From: Nitrosopumilus sp. K4
GTDB lineage: Archaea > Thermoproteota > Nitrososphaeria > Nitrososphaerales > Nitrosopumilaceae
Direction: 5' to 3'
DNA length: 64,000 nt
NCBI RefSeq assembly: GCF_018128925.1
Contig: NZ_CP067007.1
Coordinates: 310,001-374,000 of the forward strand
Part shown: positions 1 through 8,949 of the stretch, in pieces
Position numbering within the stretch: the first letter of the stretch is position 1
Layout: every line of letters begins with the position of its first letter
The notes under the pieces: model-generated
What the model was told of the DNA's origin: nothing
Database searches by the model: none
The model's input: only the letters and a program-made list of their open reading frames with translations
Program-made: the position numbers and the translations under genes

Positions 1-359
1 TTTGTCATGGATTCGCCAAATTGTTTTCGTTCTCCTGCTGCAATTTCTGTTCTCTCTCCATTTGTCACCTCTGAAAATGTTGCTACTAATCCCCCTTTTG
101 TGTCGATTTTTCTTACGGCCTGGTAATTCCTATTGTTTACTGTGAACTCTATTTTTGCAAATCCTTGATTGGAGCCTCGTTTGATCAACCCTTTATTTGA
201 TTTTCTTGTATGTGAACCAAACAATGAAAATGTTATTGCATCAATTATGCTTGATTTTCCTGCACCATTGTGTCCTACAAATACTGTAACACCATTATCA
301 AAATCAAGTTTTGTTTCTGAATGTGATAAAAAATCTCCTAATTCAATTGATGTAATCAT
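1..359 (-). CDS. rad50: Rad50-type SMC ATPase, N-terminal part (cut by window edge)
   Basis: Only the first 119 codons are in the window; the gene runs off the left edge. Translation from the ATG at 359 gives an ABC/SMC ATPase head with Walker A GHNGAGKSS near residue 30, followed by the conserved IIDAITFSLFG helix. Rad50 is the ATPase partner of Mre11 in DNA double-strand-break end processing. Its ATG overlaps the TGA of the upstream Mre11 gene (ATGA), so the two are translationally coupled. The family assignment rests on the Walker A context and on the mre11 neighbour; the hook and Walker B are outside the window. Confidence 0.9.
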   Translation of the reverse strand, partial: MITSIELGDFLSHSETKLDFDNGVTVFVGHNGAGKSSIIDAITFSLFGSHTRKSNKGLIKRGSNQGFAKIEFTVNNRNYQAVRKIDTKGGLVATFSEVTNGERTEIAAGERKQFGESMT

Positions 360-1498
360 TTTTGTTTCTCCTTTTTGAATTTCTCAAAATTTTCCACAAT
401 AATTTGTGATGCCTCTTTAATCTGACCTGTTGATAATAGCGGAAGTAATTCCTTTACTGCAAAATTTGCATTCTCTTCAGATCCTAATGCATCAACTGAT
501 AATCGAAACATCTCATCATCGATAACATTTGGTCTGTCTAAAAATACTGATGATTCTGATATTTCCTTTGTCGTAATTCTCCAGAAACACCTCAAAGTTA
601 GTGCCTGTAGGCGTGAAATCTGAGCCTGAATATAGTCTGTTTCGATTTTCTCTCCTTGGATTTTTATTTCTAAAATTGGCTTTCTTTGAATATCTGAAAT
701 TTTCTTTGAAATTTCATCAATTGTTTCTGACAGTTTTTCATATTCTGTTTTGAATGAAAACTGTTGTCTTGTATCCAACTCTATCCAGTTTGGATTGGCT
801 TCTTGAGTTGAAATGTCTACTTCAAAAAACCCTTTTCTTGCTTCTTTAATTCCTTCACTTGTTGTTAATTCGATAGACCCTGGATATGCTACAGGTCCAT
901 TTAGATGATTAAATTGTTGAATATCTTTATCATGTAAATGTCCCATTGCATAATATGTGAAATCCTTTGGCAAGTCAGTTGATAATAACTCTCCTGCAAA
1001 TTTGTTAAATTCTGAAATTCCTTGATGCATTACCAAAATTTTGTGGCCTGAATGATCTTTTGCTATGCTATTGACTTCTGCAAACTTTTTTTCAAATTGA
1101 GGAATTTCTGCTTTTCTAATCTTGTCAAATCCTGCCAATAGAATTTTTTTGTATTCGATTGGTTTTCCTTGTCCTATGTATCTTGAAAATTCTAAGTTGT
1201 GATAAACATATGGAATTGGTGTGGTACGAATTCTACTGATATCGTGCTCTCCTAAAATAAAAAATGAATCGATATTGTTTTGTTTTAGTCTCTTTAGTGC
1301 ATTTGCCATTTGAACAATTGCTGTTCCATTTGGATTTGGAACGTGAAAAATATCTCCTGCAAATATTACAAAATCCACATGATCTTTTATTGAAGTATCA
1401 ATTGCCTGATTAAAAACATGATACACATCTTGTTCTCGCTCTTCAGAGCCATACTGGACTAAACCTAAATGCGTGTCTGAAATATGTGAAAATAACAT
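356..1498 (-). CDS. mre11: Mre11 DNA double-strand break repair nuclease
   Basis: 380 residues, a metallophosphoesterase. Visible motifs: SDTH at residues 7-10 (D8, H10), GD at 48-49, GEHD at 83-86, MHQG at 157-160 and GHLHD at 186-190. These are the metal-binding and catalytic blocks of Mre11, which with Rad50 resects broken ends. The usual Asn of GNHD is Glu here (E84). It is the third gene of an overlapping minus-strand run nurA, herA, mre11, rad50; its ATG is directly adjacent to the herA stop and its stop overlaps the rad50 start. Length is normal for archaeal Mre11. Confidence 0.95.
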   Translation of the reverse strand: MLFSHISDTHLGLVQYGSEEREQDVYHVFNQAIDTSIKDHVDFVIFAGDIFHVPNPNGTAIVQMANALKRLKQNNIDSFFILGEHDISRIRTTPIPYVYHNLEFSRYIGQGKPIEYKKILLAGFDKIRKAEIPQFEKKFAEVNSIAKDHSGHKILVMHQGISEFNKFAGELLSTDLPKDFTYYAMGHLHDKDIQQFNHLNGPVAYPGSIELTTSEGIKEARKGFFEVDISTQEANPNWIELDTRQQFSFKTEYEKLSETIDEISKKISDIQRKPILEIKIQGEKIETDYIQAQISRLQALTLRCFWRITTKEISESSVFLDRPNVIDDEMFRLSVDALGSEENANFAVKELLPLLSTGQIKEASQIIVENFEKFKKEKQK

Positions 1499-3031
1499 TT
1501 AATCTAACAACAAATCTTTCTGTACTAATCCTTGCGTGGATTCTACTGCTACTTCTGCCATCTTCTCTGCATTAGCCCATGCACTGACTGCACTTTGATC
1601 TGCTCCCATTGTCTTCTCTTTTACCTCATCTACGTGTACAAGTGATGGCAAATTCGTCCATTGACCAACAAGTACTGCATCTCCTACGTTTAGAGATGTT
1701 AATTGAGAGATTAATTCACGACTAGTGGACTCTGTTGCAGAGGCAATTTGCCTTTGATCGTCTTCTTGAATGATTTTCATGATTGCAAATGATCCTAATT
1801 GGCTTAGTACATTAAGATCAACACTTCTTGGTCTTTGTGAGACTATTCCCAGACCTAATCCAAACTTTCTTCCTTCCCTAGCGATTTTAGCAGCCCAGTA
1901 TTTTGCACTGGTGTCGTGATCTTTTGGAATAAAAACATGTGCTTCTTCTATTATTACAAATATTGGAGAATTAAATCTGAACACTCTTTCTTTTTTTGAT
2001 TTTCCGTGTTTTGCAATGCTTGCATCCTTTCTGTCTTTGAGAAGCTGTTGAAGATAAAATGCAACTGCAACATTAGCTTGTTTTTCAGAAAGTTCAGAAA
2101 TATTTAGGATGTTGGTTTTTCCTTCTTTGATAAAGCTGATTGGATCCCCCATGTCTGGATCTAAGATATCTTCGAATCTTCTTTGTGCTTCTTCAATAAT
2201 ATCTTGAACTCTATATGCTGATGTTCTGATCTCCTTGAGTTTTTTATCTTCAGAATTCACAATAAACTCTATTTCTGTTTCCAGTTTATTCCAAAATTCT
2301 TTTGATTCTTTGACTTGATTTGTAAATGCCATTCTTAGAACTCGTTGTTGCACATTTGCACCATCTCTGATTTCTAAAACCTCTGATAACTGATCTGCAT
2401 CTAAAAGTCTTGGATTGATTTTTGCATCAACTACATTGATGCGTGGAATGTTTAGTGTGGTGTAATCATTATGATAATCAAAAATTATTACTGTCCCTTT
2501 CAGTTTTCCAATTTGTTTTGTAACTAGTGAAACAAGATTACTCTTTCCCATTCCTGTCATTGCTAGAATCCCAAGATGTCTTGAAACTATTTTGTCTAGG
2601 TTGACTTTGGCATCTATTGTCTTGTTTCTTAACAGGCTTCCGATTTTTACCCATCCGTCTTTTGGTGAACTGAAAATTCCTTCTAGTTCCTCTCTAGTTG
2701 GCTGCGTAATCTCTGTGCCTGGAATTGGAGGAATTGCTGGAATTATTGATTGTCCTTTTTGTAAATTTTCTAAAAATCCTAAGATCCCTATATTTGCAGT
2801 AAATGTTTTATCTCGTTTGTTAATCTCTGCTATTTCTGTTGATTCTGCTGCCTCATCAAAATTTTTTACATCTGTAAATGCTGCACTTGAAACTTTGGAT
2901 TTTTCAACTAATCCTAAGATCTTCCCTTCATCTGTATCGATAATGATGTATTCGCCAACAGATAATGGCCTTGATGTTAACGCTGTAACAAATGTAGGTT
3001 TTGACTCTCCAATAACATATCCTAAACTCAT
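1499..3031 (-). CDS. herA: HerA hexameric DNA helicase/translocase
   Basis: 510 residues. An N-terminal beta-barrel (HAS-type) region of about 100 residues is followed by a RecA/FtsK-like ATPase with Walker A AMTGMGKSN at residues 157-165, FDYHND soon after, and Walker B VIIEEAHVFIP near residue 360. HerA is the bipolar helicase that works with NurA in 5' end resection, feeding Mre11-Rad50. Its ATG at 3031 overlaps the nurA stop by 4 nt, which fits co-translation. Assignment is firm from motifs and operon context. Confidence 0.95.
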   Translation of the reverse strand: MSLGYVIGESKPTFVTALTSRPLSVGEYIIIDTDEGKILGLVEKSKVSSAAFTDVKNFDEAAESTEIAEINKRDKTFTANIGILGFLENLQKGQSIIPAIPPIPGTEITQPTREELEGIFSSPKDGWVKIGSLLRNKTIDAKVNLDKIVSRHLGILAMTGMGKSNLVSLVTKQIGKLKGTVIIFDYHNDYTTLNIPRINVVDAKINPRLLDADQLSEVLEIRDGANVQQRVLRMAFTNQVKESKEFWNKLETEIEFIVNSEDKKLKEIRTSAYRVQDIIEEAQRRFEDILDPDMGDPISFIKEGKTNILNISELSEKQANVAVAFYLQQLLKDRKDASIAKHGKSKKERVFRFNSPIFVIIEEAHVFIPKDHDTSAKYWAAKIAREGRKFGLGLGIVSQRPRSVDLNVLSQLGSFAIMKIIQEDDQRQIASATESTSRELISQLTSLNVGDAVLVGQWTNLPSLVHVDEVKEKTMGADQSAVSAWANAEKMAEVAVESTQGLVQKDLLLD

Positions 3032-3864
3032 CCTAATACCTCTCTTGATCCAATTTCATTACTTAATCCCAATAAACTAACCATTTTTGCAAGTTCTTTG
3101 TCTGATATTTTACAGTTGTTGTGTGCAAGTTTAAGTGCATATGGATATCCTCCAACACTGTTTTTGTAAAGTTTGTTTAGGATCTGTTTTATTTCTTCCT
3201 CGGAATGATCAGGACCTAAAAATTCTAATTTGATAATTGGTGTTGAATCACTTAATCTTACAAACGTTGATGCGATGACTTTGTCTTGACCGTATTTTTT
3301 CTCGACAAATAATTTTGAAAATCCTGGCCCTTTTGTAACATGATTATAATAGAAAATATCTCCAGCTAGCGAACCAAGTTGTTCAAACTGTTTTTTTGTA
3401 TTTGAAGTCTTTGCAATGAAAATAACATTGTCTCTTTTTTTCATTGTCCTGACCATTGCTGCATCTAAAGATGATTGTCTGGTCATAAATTGAGAGTGAA
3501 GTGATCCATCCATTAATACTAAATCAACCTCGTCTACTGTTTTCTCACAAGCCTCAATTTCCATCCTACTTGCAATTCTTGATAGATCCATATCTGAACC
3601 TAGTCCTGAATCGTGCAAATCTGTCAAAACTTCTCCGTCTGTTTTGATAGATACTGCAGTTGTGGCCCATAATTCTATTCCTTGAAATTTTGTATTGTTA
3701 AAACTAGAATCAATACCTGCAGTTGTGGATTCTTCTTTTGTAGGCTCATATTCTATCCAATTTTCACGTGCTTTTTGCAAAATCTGTTCAAATTTTGGTC
3801 CCTTTAGTATGGAAAGCATTTTGTCTCTGTTGAGAATTGCATCCTTGTAGACTGTATTTAGCAC
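3028..3864 (-). CDS. nurA: NurA 5'-3' nuclease
   Basis: 278 residues, first gene of the repair operon. The NurA family signature GIDSSFN lies at residues 50-56, with the catalytic Asp at 52, and a second acidic motif, LMDGSL, is near residue 118. NurA is the nuclease activated by HerA, and the pair generates 3' overhangs at breaks. The ATG at 3864 follows an AT-rich upstream stretch. The 4-nt overlap with herA supports operon transcription toward mre11 and rad50. Confidence 0.92.
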   Translation of the reverse strand: MLNTVYKDAILNRDKMLSILKGPKFEQILQKARENWIEYEPTKEESTTAGIDSSFNNTKFQGIELWATTAVSIKTDGEVLTDLHDSGLGSDMDLSRIASRMEIEACEKTVDEVDLVLMDGSLHSQFMTRQSSLDAAMVRTMKKRDNVIFIAKTSNTKKQFEQLGSLAGDIFYYNHVTKGPGFSKLFVEKKYGQDKVIASTFVRLSDSTPIIKLEFLGPDHSEEEIKQILNKLYKNSVGGYPYALKLAHNNCKISDKELAKMVSLLGLSNEIGSREVLG

Positions 3865-3939
3865 AACAATACTTCGTAGTTTTGAATAAAATCTTTAGGT
3901 TATACTGATCCTTAACCAAAGTTTCACCAGAGTTTAACC

Positions 3940-4884
3940 CTAGCCAATTCTTCCATTGTAGACTACTTTTTCATCTGTGCCCGAAGGTGTGCTTCTATCA
4001 ATGTACCTGATCTCGTATTTGTCCCCGATGTGAATTGGTTTTCCATCGATTTCTCTAGGGATTTTGATCTTTACCTCAAATGTACTTGTATTAGGACCTG
4101 TCTCGATTAAAGAACTAGAATTTGCGTCAAATCGTGGATTTGCAAGAGTTGTTCTGATTCCACCCTCTGCTCTAAATTCAAAAGAACTAAGCGAAATTTT
4201 ATCTTCATTTTTTGAATCTCTGTTTGCATCTGGTTCGTAAATCCTAAATGTAAATTCATGACCAATTCTTGAACCGCCTCCTGATGTCTCAACTTTTGCA
4301 AATGTTTTTGTTAGTGGGATTGATTTTACCAAAATTCTCTTTTCTCCTGCATGATCTGATTGATCAAGATACTTTATCAAAACAATGTCATCTTGTTCTA
4401 GTGGTTCTCCGTTAATTGATTCTGGAAGTTGTAGTTTGACATAAAATTGTCCAGTATCAGGGCCTGTTTCAATCATGTTTTCTGGACCTTGTATCGTAAT
4501 ACCTTTTATTGAAAATTCCAACAACCCTTCTGTTGGAATCACTTCTATTCCACTATGGGCAATATTCAGATCCTGATCTGTGATGTAAAAGTTCACAAAA
4601 CTGTTACTTGATGCTGGGACTGTCTGAATTTCTTTATTTGATTTTGTTATGGGAGTGGGCGTAAATGCTGACCCCCTTTCTTTCATTTTTTCTGCTGTAC
4701 TTGCTTTTACACATGCAGGCATACCATTTGTTCTAATGATTAATTCCAAAGTAGCCTTACACAAAACCTCTTCTGCAGATACTCCTCTATGCATTTGTTT
4801 TTTTGGCGAATCTACCTCGGCAAATACTGGCACTGTTAAAACTAACACCAATGAAAATATGGCAAAAATTGTTTTTGCAATCAC
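3940..4884 (-). CDS. Secreted protein with two repeated beta-type domains, unknown function
   Basis: 314 residues with an N-terminal signal peptide (hydrophobic run FAIFSLVLVLTVPVFAEV). I do not recognise a named family. Two internal homologous modules are visible. Each contains ETGP(D/N)T followed by F-V-K, a charged segment, and KYLDQS or RYIDRS, with starts near residues 140 and 262. The pattern resembles beta-sandwich modules seen in archaeal surface proteins; this is inference. There is no C-terminal membrane segment, so it is probably released or cell-surface associated. It lies alone between nurA and a divergent gene for an anchored protein. Confidence 0.75.
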   Translation of the reverse strand: MIAKTIFAIFSLVLVLTVPVFAEVDSPKKQMHRGVSAEEVLCKATLELIIRTNGMPACVKASTAEKMKERGSAFTPTPITKSNKEIQTVPASSNSFVNFYITDQDLNIAHSGIEVIPTEGLLEFSIKGITIQGPENMIETGPDTGQFYVKLQLPESINGEPLEQDDIVLIKYLDQSDHAGEKRILVKSIPLTKTFAKVETSGGGSRIGHEFTFRIYEPDANRDSKNEDKISLSSFEFRAEGGIRTTLANPRFDANSSSLIETGPNTSTFEVKIKIPREIDGKPIHIGDKYEIRYIDRSTPSGTDEKVVYNGRIG

Positions 4885-5003
4885 ACTATTTCAACTGTAT
4901 TTTTATCATAAATAGATTAATCATAATTGCTACTTATTTTCAAACTAGAAAACCACTAATGAAAATTTGAATATTGGTTATATTTGATAAAATTTAACAA
5001 TAC

Positions 5004-5594
5004 ATGAATAAAATGAAAAAAATTCTGACTATATTTTCTCTTTTGGTTTTTCTAATGCCTATGTCAAATGTTTATGCAGAACATGTTTTAGATATTGAAG
5101 CATTTGGACAATATCTTGACATTTCTCAATTAGAGGCTGAAAAGTTTGAATTTGAATTTGACAAAACCTCCTATCCGATTTACTACGGTTATCATGGAAG
5201 TATGGATGATTCAATGACTGACACATTAGGTGATCCAACTGTAAAAGAAATGATCATAAATCAAGAAAGAAAATCAATTGAAGTAACTTTTGAACATGTT
5301 CCTAAAAAAACGGACTTTTGGGTAAGGATACCATTTGAAGTCCTCACAGCAGATAAGGAAAAATATCAACTTTTGATTGATGGGGTGGATACGGGATATG
5401 ATTTAATGAAAATGCCTGATGGTTATGTTATTGGTATGATTATTTCTGAGGATACAAAACATGTGGAAATTATGGGTACTACGGTAATTCCTGAATTTGG
5501 AACAATTGCGATTCTTGTCCTGGGTTTTTCCCTCCTTGGATTGGTTTATTTTGCAAGAAAAACATCTTTTGCAAACTGGACTAGAATTAATTAA
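5004..5594 (+). CDS. Secreted protein with PEFG-type C-terminal sorting anchor
   Basis: 196 residues. The N-terminal signal peptide ends near VYA-EH. The C-terminus has PEFG (residues 169-172), a hydrophobic helix and a basic tail (ARKTS). This tripartite tail matches the thaumarchaeal PEFG-CTERM signal, thought to be processed by an archaeosortase. The roughly 140-residue middle part is acidic and not recognised. The protein is probably displayed on the cell surface. A homologous-looking tail (PEFP plus helix) is on the protein encoded at 32345-33100. The start ATG was chosen because it immediately precedes the basic and hydrophobic signal. Confidence 0.75.
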   Translation: MNKMKKILTIFSLLVFLMPMSNVYAEHVLDIEAFGQYLDISQLEAEKFEFEFDKTSYPIYYGYHGSMDDSMTDTLGDPTVKEMIINQERKSIEVTFEHVPKKTDFWVRIPFEVLTADKEKYQLLIDGVDTGYDLMKMPDGYVIGMIISEDTKHVEIMGTTVIPEFGTIAILVLGFSLLGLVYFARKTSFANWTRIN

Positions 5595-5617
5595 GTGATG
5601 GATTCTAGTTATTTTAC

Positions 5618-6436
5618 TTGAAAAGGATAGGATTGTTAGGGTGTGGTGCTATAGGGACTCAAATAGCTCTTGCCATTGATACTGGAGAAATTCCTGCAAC
5701 TCTGACCCATGTATATGATGATTCCAAAGATGCGTCTTCTACGCTCGTTGAAAAGTTGAAAAATAAACCAGTTATAGTTGAAAATTCCCATCTGCTTTCT
5801 TCAAATCCTGTTGATATTGTTGTTGAAGCTGCATCGCAAAATGCTGTTAAAGATGCTGGACTCAGCATATTGCAAAATAAAAAAGACTTGATGATTATGA
5901 GTGTAGGTGCATTACTTGATGAATCTGTATATGATATTTTATCCGACGCGTGCAAAGATTTCAAAAAAACAATTTATCTTCCCTCTGGTGCAATCGCAGG
6001 ATTAGATGGAATCAAATCAATTAAAAAAGAATTAGAATCGTTATCCATTACTACTACAAAACATCCACGTTCTCTTAAGGGTGCAAAGTTTTTTGAAACT
6101 TCGTCTATTGATCTTGATTCTCTCAACTCTAAGACAACAATTTTTCAAGGAACTGCCAAAGAAGCCGTATCTTTGTTTCCTGCAAACATCAATGTGGCTG
6201 CATTACTTTCTTTGTGTGGGATAGGAAGTGAAAAAACAATGGTAAACATTGTTGCTGATCCAGACACTAACAAAAATACCCATCATATAGAAGCATGTGG
6301 AACCTTTGGAAAGATGACCTTTACCATAGAAAATTTTCCGGATCCTGCTAATCCTAAAACTAGCCGACTTGCAATACTTTCTGCCATTGAAACATTGAGA
6401 AAATACTGCTCAGATGAAATTCAAATTGGCACGTAA
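5618..6436 (+). CDS. nadX: L-aspartate dehydrogenase (NAD biosynthesis)
   Basis: 272 residues from a TTG start. The N-terminal Rossmann motif GLLGCGAIG is at residues 5-13. The C-terminal block contains the NadX signature ADPDTNKNTHHIEACGTFG followed by NPKTSRLA. The enzyme oxidises L-aspartate to iminoaspartate, the substrate of quinolinate synthase, replacing L-aspartate oxidase in many archaea. It lies 93 bp upstream of nadA on the same strand, and nadC follows further along, so the de novo pathway is grouped here. Confidence 0.9.
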   Translation: MKRIGLLGCGAIGTQIALAIDTGEIPATLTHVYDDSKDASSTLVEKLKNKPVIVENSHLLSSNPVDIVVEAASQNAVKDAGLSILQNKKDLMIMSVGALLDESVYDILSDACKDFKKTIYLPSGAIAGLDGIKSIKKELESLSITTTKHPRSLKGAKFFETSSIDLDSLNSKTTIFQGTAKEAVSLFPANINVAALLSLCGIGSEKTMVNIVADPDTNKNTHHIEACGTFGKMTFTIENFPDPANPKTSRLAILSAIETLRKYCSDEIQIGT

Positions 6437-6529
6437 TATGGCAATACTTGCCACTATTACAAACATATGTGAAAATTCTAGGCACGATCCCATTCTTTAA
6501 ATCCCTACAATCTCAATTTTCAATGGTTT

Positions 6530-7486
6530 ATGCTCGTACAACAAGCTTCCAAACTAAAAGAAGAGATTCTTAGACTAAAAAAAGAAAAAGATGTAGTGAT
6601 TCTTGCACATAATTATCAAATTCCTGAAGTACAAGATGTGGCTGATTTTACGGGTGATTCGCTTGGACTATCAAGACAAGCCGCTACCGTTGATCAAAAA
6701 ACAATCCTATTTTGTGGTGTTCATTTTATGGCCGAAACTGCAGCAATCATTAGTCCTCAAAAAAGAGTTTTAATTCCTGATCTGGAAGCAGGGTGCTCAC
6801 TATCTGACTCCATCACTGTTGATGAATTACGAAATTGGAAAAAACAACATCCAGGTGCAATTGCAGTTGGATATGTTAACACTACTGCAGAAATAAAGTC
6901 TGAACTAGATTATTGCTGTACTTCCTCAAATGCTGTCAATGTAGTAAAGGCAATTCCTGAAAATAAGGAAATTTTATTTTTGCCTGACATGTTTTTGGGT
7001 TCTTATGTTGCAAAAGTGACTGGAAGAAAAAATATGCATATCTGGGCAGGTGAATGTCATGTACATGCAGGAATTACTCCAGAAGATGTAACTAAAAAAT
7101 TAGATTCAATGAAAGATGCCGAATTTGTAATTCATCCTGAATGTAGTTGTACTACTCCTATGATGTATGATGTTGCAGATGGCAGCTATGATGATAGAAA
7201 GGTATCGATTCTTTCAACTGAGGGTATGCTTAATCATGTAAAGGATTCAAATGCAAAGAACTTTGTGGTTGCAACTGAAACAGGAATCTTGTATCGAATG
7301 AGACAACAAAATCCTGAAAAGAACTTTATTCCTGCATCCGAAAAGGCTGAATGTCAATACATGAAGATGATTACTCTCGATAAAGTATATGATGCATTAG
7401 TTAATGAAAAAAATGTAGTTACAGTACCAAAAAACATTGCTGATAAAGCTAGATTGGCAATTGATAGAATGCTTGCAATTAGTTAA
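6530..7486 (+). CDS. nadA: Quinolinate synthase NadA
   Basis: 318 residues, full length. It starts with the typical helix and VILAHNYQIPEVQDVADFTGDSL. Cysteines that can bind the [4Fe-4S] cluster are in FCGVHFMAET, GECHVHAG and KAECQYMK. The enzyme condenses iminoaspartate with dihydroxyacetone phosphate to quinolinate. The ATG at 6530 was chosen; a nearby upstream ATG at 6523 is out of frame. It lies between nadX and the convergent nadC. Confidence 0.95.
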   Translation: MLVQQASKLKEEILRLKKEKDVVILAHNYQIPEVQDVADFTGDSLGLSRQAATVDQKTILFCGVHFMAETAAIISPQKRVLIPDLEAGCSLSDSITVDELRNWKKQHPGAIAVGYVNTTAEIKSELDYCCTSSNAVNVVKAIPENKEILFLPDMFLGSYVAKVTGRKNMHIWAGECHVHAGITPEDVTKKLDSMKDAEFVIHPECSCTTPMMYDVADGSYDDRKVSILSTEGMLNHVKDSNAKNFVVATETGILYRMRQQNPEKNFIPASEKAECQYMKMITLDKVYDALVNEKNVVTVPKNIADKARLAIDRMLAIS

Positions 7487-7497
7487 ACTGTAATCTT

Positions 7498-7899
7498 GTG
7501 AAAAAATTGGTTGGTCTATTCAGTAGGAGTCAAAAAGATCCTCAAAAGAAAAAAAATGTTGAAAAACTAAAAGAACTGCGTAAATTAGTTAAAGAAAAGA
7601 AATATGATCAAGCACTTAGAGCAGGCACAGAATATCTCCAAAAAGTACCTGAAAACAATGATGTCTTATTTATTGTTGGAAGTATTTATTATATGAAAAA
7701 TAAATTCAAGACTGCAATCTCGTATTTTGAAAAATCGTTAGCAATTGGAACCTATGATACAGAGGTTCTAATTCTAAAAGCAAATGCTCACTACAAAATT
7801 GGTGAAAAAAAGAAAGCAATTCAATGTTGTGATAAAATTAAAGAAATTGATCCAAAAAATAAAGCAGTTGCTGAATTGTTAGAGAAACTTGAATCTTAA
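7498..7899 (+). CDS. TPR-repeat protein
   Basis: 133 residues from a GTG start, 11 nt after nadA. The N-terminus is strongly basic (KKLVGLFSRSQKDPQKKK). Then come about three tetratricopeptide helix pairs, seen in YDQALRAGTEYLQ, FKTAISYFEKSLAIG and KKKAIQCCDKIKEIDP. TPRs mediate protein-protein contacts; the partner is unknown. Close spacing suggests co-transcription with nadA. The stop overlaps the end of the convergent nadC by 4 nt. Confidence 0.8.
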   Translation: MKKLVGLFSRSQKDPQKKKNVEKLKELRKLVKEKKYDQALRAGTEYLQKVPENNDVLFIVGSIYYMKNKFKTAISYFEKSLAIGTYDTEVLILKANAHYKIGEKKKAIQCCDKIKEIDPKNKAVAELLEKLES

Positions 7900-8717
7900 A
7901 CTTCTAAACTCATGTCTATTCCCTTTACGGAATTTGTAATACTGCCAACTGAAATTATGTCTACTCCTGTTTTCCCATAATTTGCTATGTTTTTTGAGGT
8001 AATTCCTCCAGATGCCTCAAGCAATACTCTGTCTCTGAGCTTATTGCTCTTTAGTGTCGTAATTGTTTTTTTGATTTGTGTTGGGGTGAAATTGTCTAGC
8101 ATGATTATTGTTGCTCCTTCTTTTGCAGCCAAAACTGCGTCTTGTGTATTTTCAACTTCAACTTCAAATTTTTGATATCTTTTCTTTGTTTTTTTGATGA
8201 GTGATTCAAGAGAGTCACTTACAGCTATGTGGTTGTCTTTTATCATCACCATTTCGTCTAGCCTGAGTCGATGTTTTTCACCTCCTCCAATCTCTACTGC
8301 TTCTTTGTCAAAAATTCTAAGACCTGGAGCTGTTTTTCTTGTAGCGTAAAGCCTGGTTTTTTTATTTGGTATTTTTTTTACAAGATTGTTTGTTTGTGTC
8401 GCTATTCCACTCATCCTTGTAAGCAAATTGAGGGCTGTTCGCTCACACGTAAGAATTTTTCCTGCATTCCCTGTGATGGTCATTATGGTTTGATTTGGTT
8501 TAACATTACTGCCATCTTTTTTTAGAATTTTTACTTTGCATCCTTTGATTTCAAAAATCTGCTTTGCATATTTTATGCCTGCTACAATTGCGTTTTCTCT
8601 AGAAATTATTCTTGCAGTGATTCTTTTTTTAGATAATAATGAGCTTGTAATGTCTCCTTTTCCTATGTCTTCATCTAAAAATTGTGAAAGTATTTTCCTT
8701 GAATTAAATGACAACAT
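7896..8717 (-). CDS. nadC: Nicotinate-nucleotide (quinolinate) pyrophosphorylase NadC
   Basis: 273 residues. Hallmarks: LDEDIGKGDITSSL at the N-terminus, LNLLTRMSGIAT, ATRKTAPGLRIFDKEAV and the GGGEKHRLRLDEMVMIKDNH block that binds phosphoribosyl pyrophosphate and quinolinate. It makes nicotinate mononucleotide from quinolinate and completes the pathway begun by nadX and nadA. It is transcribed toward them on the other strand and overlaps the TPR gene end by 4 nt. Confidence 0.95.
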   Translation of the reverse strand: MLSFNSRKILSQFLDEDIGKGDITSSLLSKKRITARIISRENAIVAGIKYAKQIFEIKGCKVKILKKDGSNVKPNQTIMTITGNAGKILTCERTALNLLTRMSGIATQTNNLVKKIPNKKTRLYATRKTAPGLRIFDKEAVEIGGGEKHRLRLDEMVMIKDNHIAVSDSLESLIKKTKKRYQKFEVEVENTQDAVLAAKEGATIIMLDNFTPTQIKKTITTLKSNKLRDRVLLEASGGITSKNIANYGKTGVDIISVGSITNSVKGIDMSLEV

Positions 8718-8760
8718 TATGATAATGTGTTATGTAATTTTAAAGATTTAGAAATTTTTT

Positions 8761-8949
8761 CTATGTTACTTTAATTGCGTATTTGCCCTTTTGAGTAATT
8801 CCTAATGTTTTTGAAATCTCAGAATTTGTAGGATCTACTACTAGGACTACTCCGGTCCAATCAGGTGTTAAATCTGATGATTTACAAACTGGACAAACTT
8901 TTCCTGTTGTTACAAACTTGCATTTTCTACAAGCCATTTCTCTAGCCAT
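8761..8949 (-). CDS. spt4: Transcription elongation factor Spt4 (RpoE'')
   Basis: 62 residues with two CxxC zinc knuckles (ACRKC and CPVCK) and the Spt4 tail WTGVVLVVDP...SEISKTLGI...GKYAIKV. Archaeal Spt4 pairs with Spt5 to clamp RNA polymerase and raise processivity. It directly follows rpo7 with no gap, as in most archaea. Length is typical. Confidence 0.93.
   Translation of the reverse strand: MAREMACRKCKFVTTGKVCPVCKSSDLTPDWTGVVLVVDPTNSEISKTLGITQKGKYAIKVT

Noticed and set aside
2592-3080. Plus-strand ORF of 162 codons
   Set aside because: Shadow of herA/nurA, which have full motif sets.
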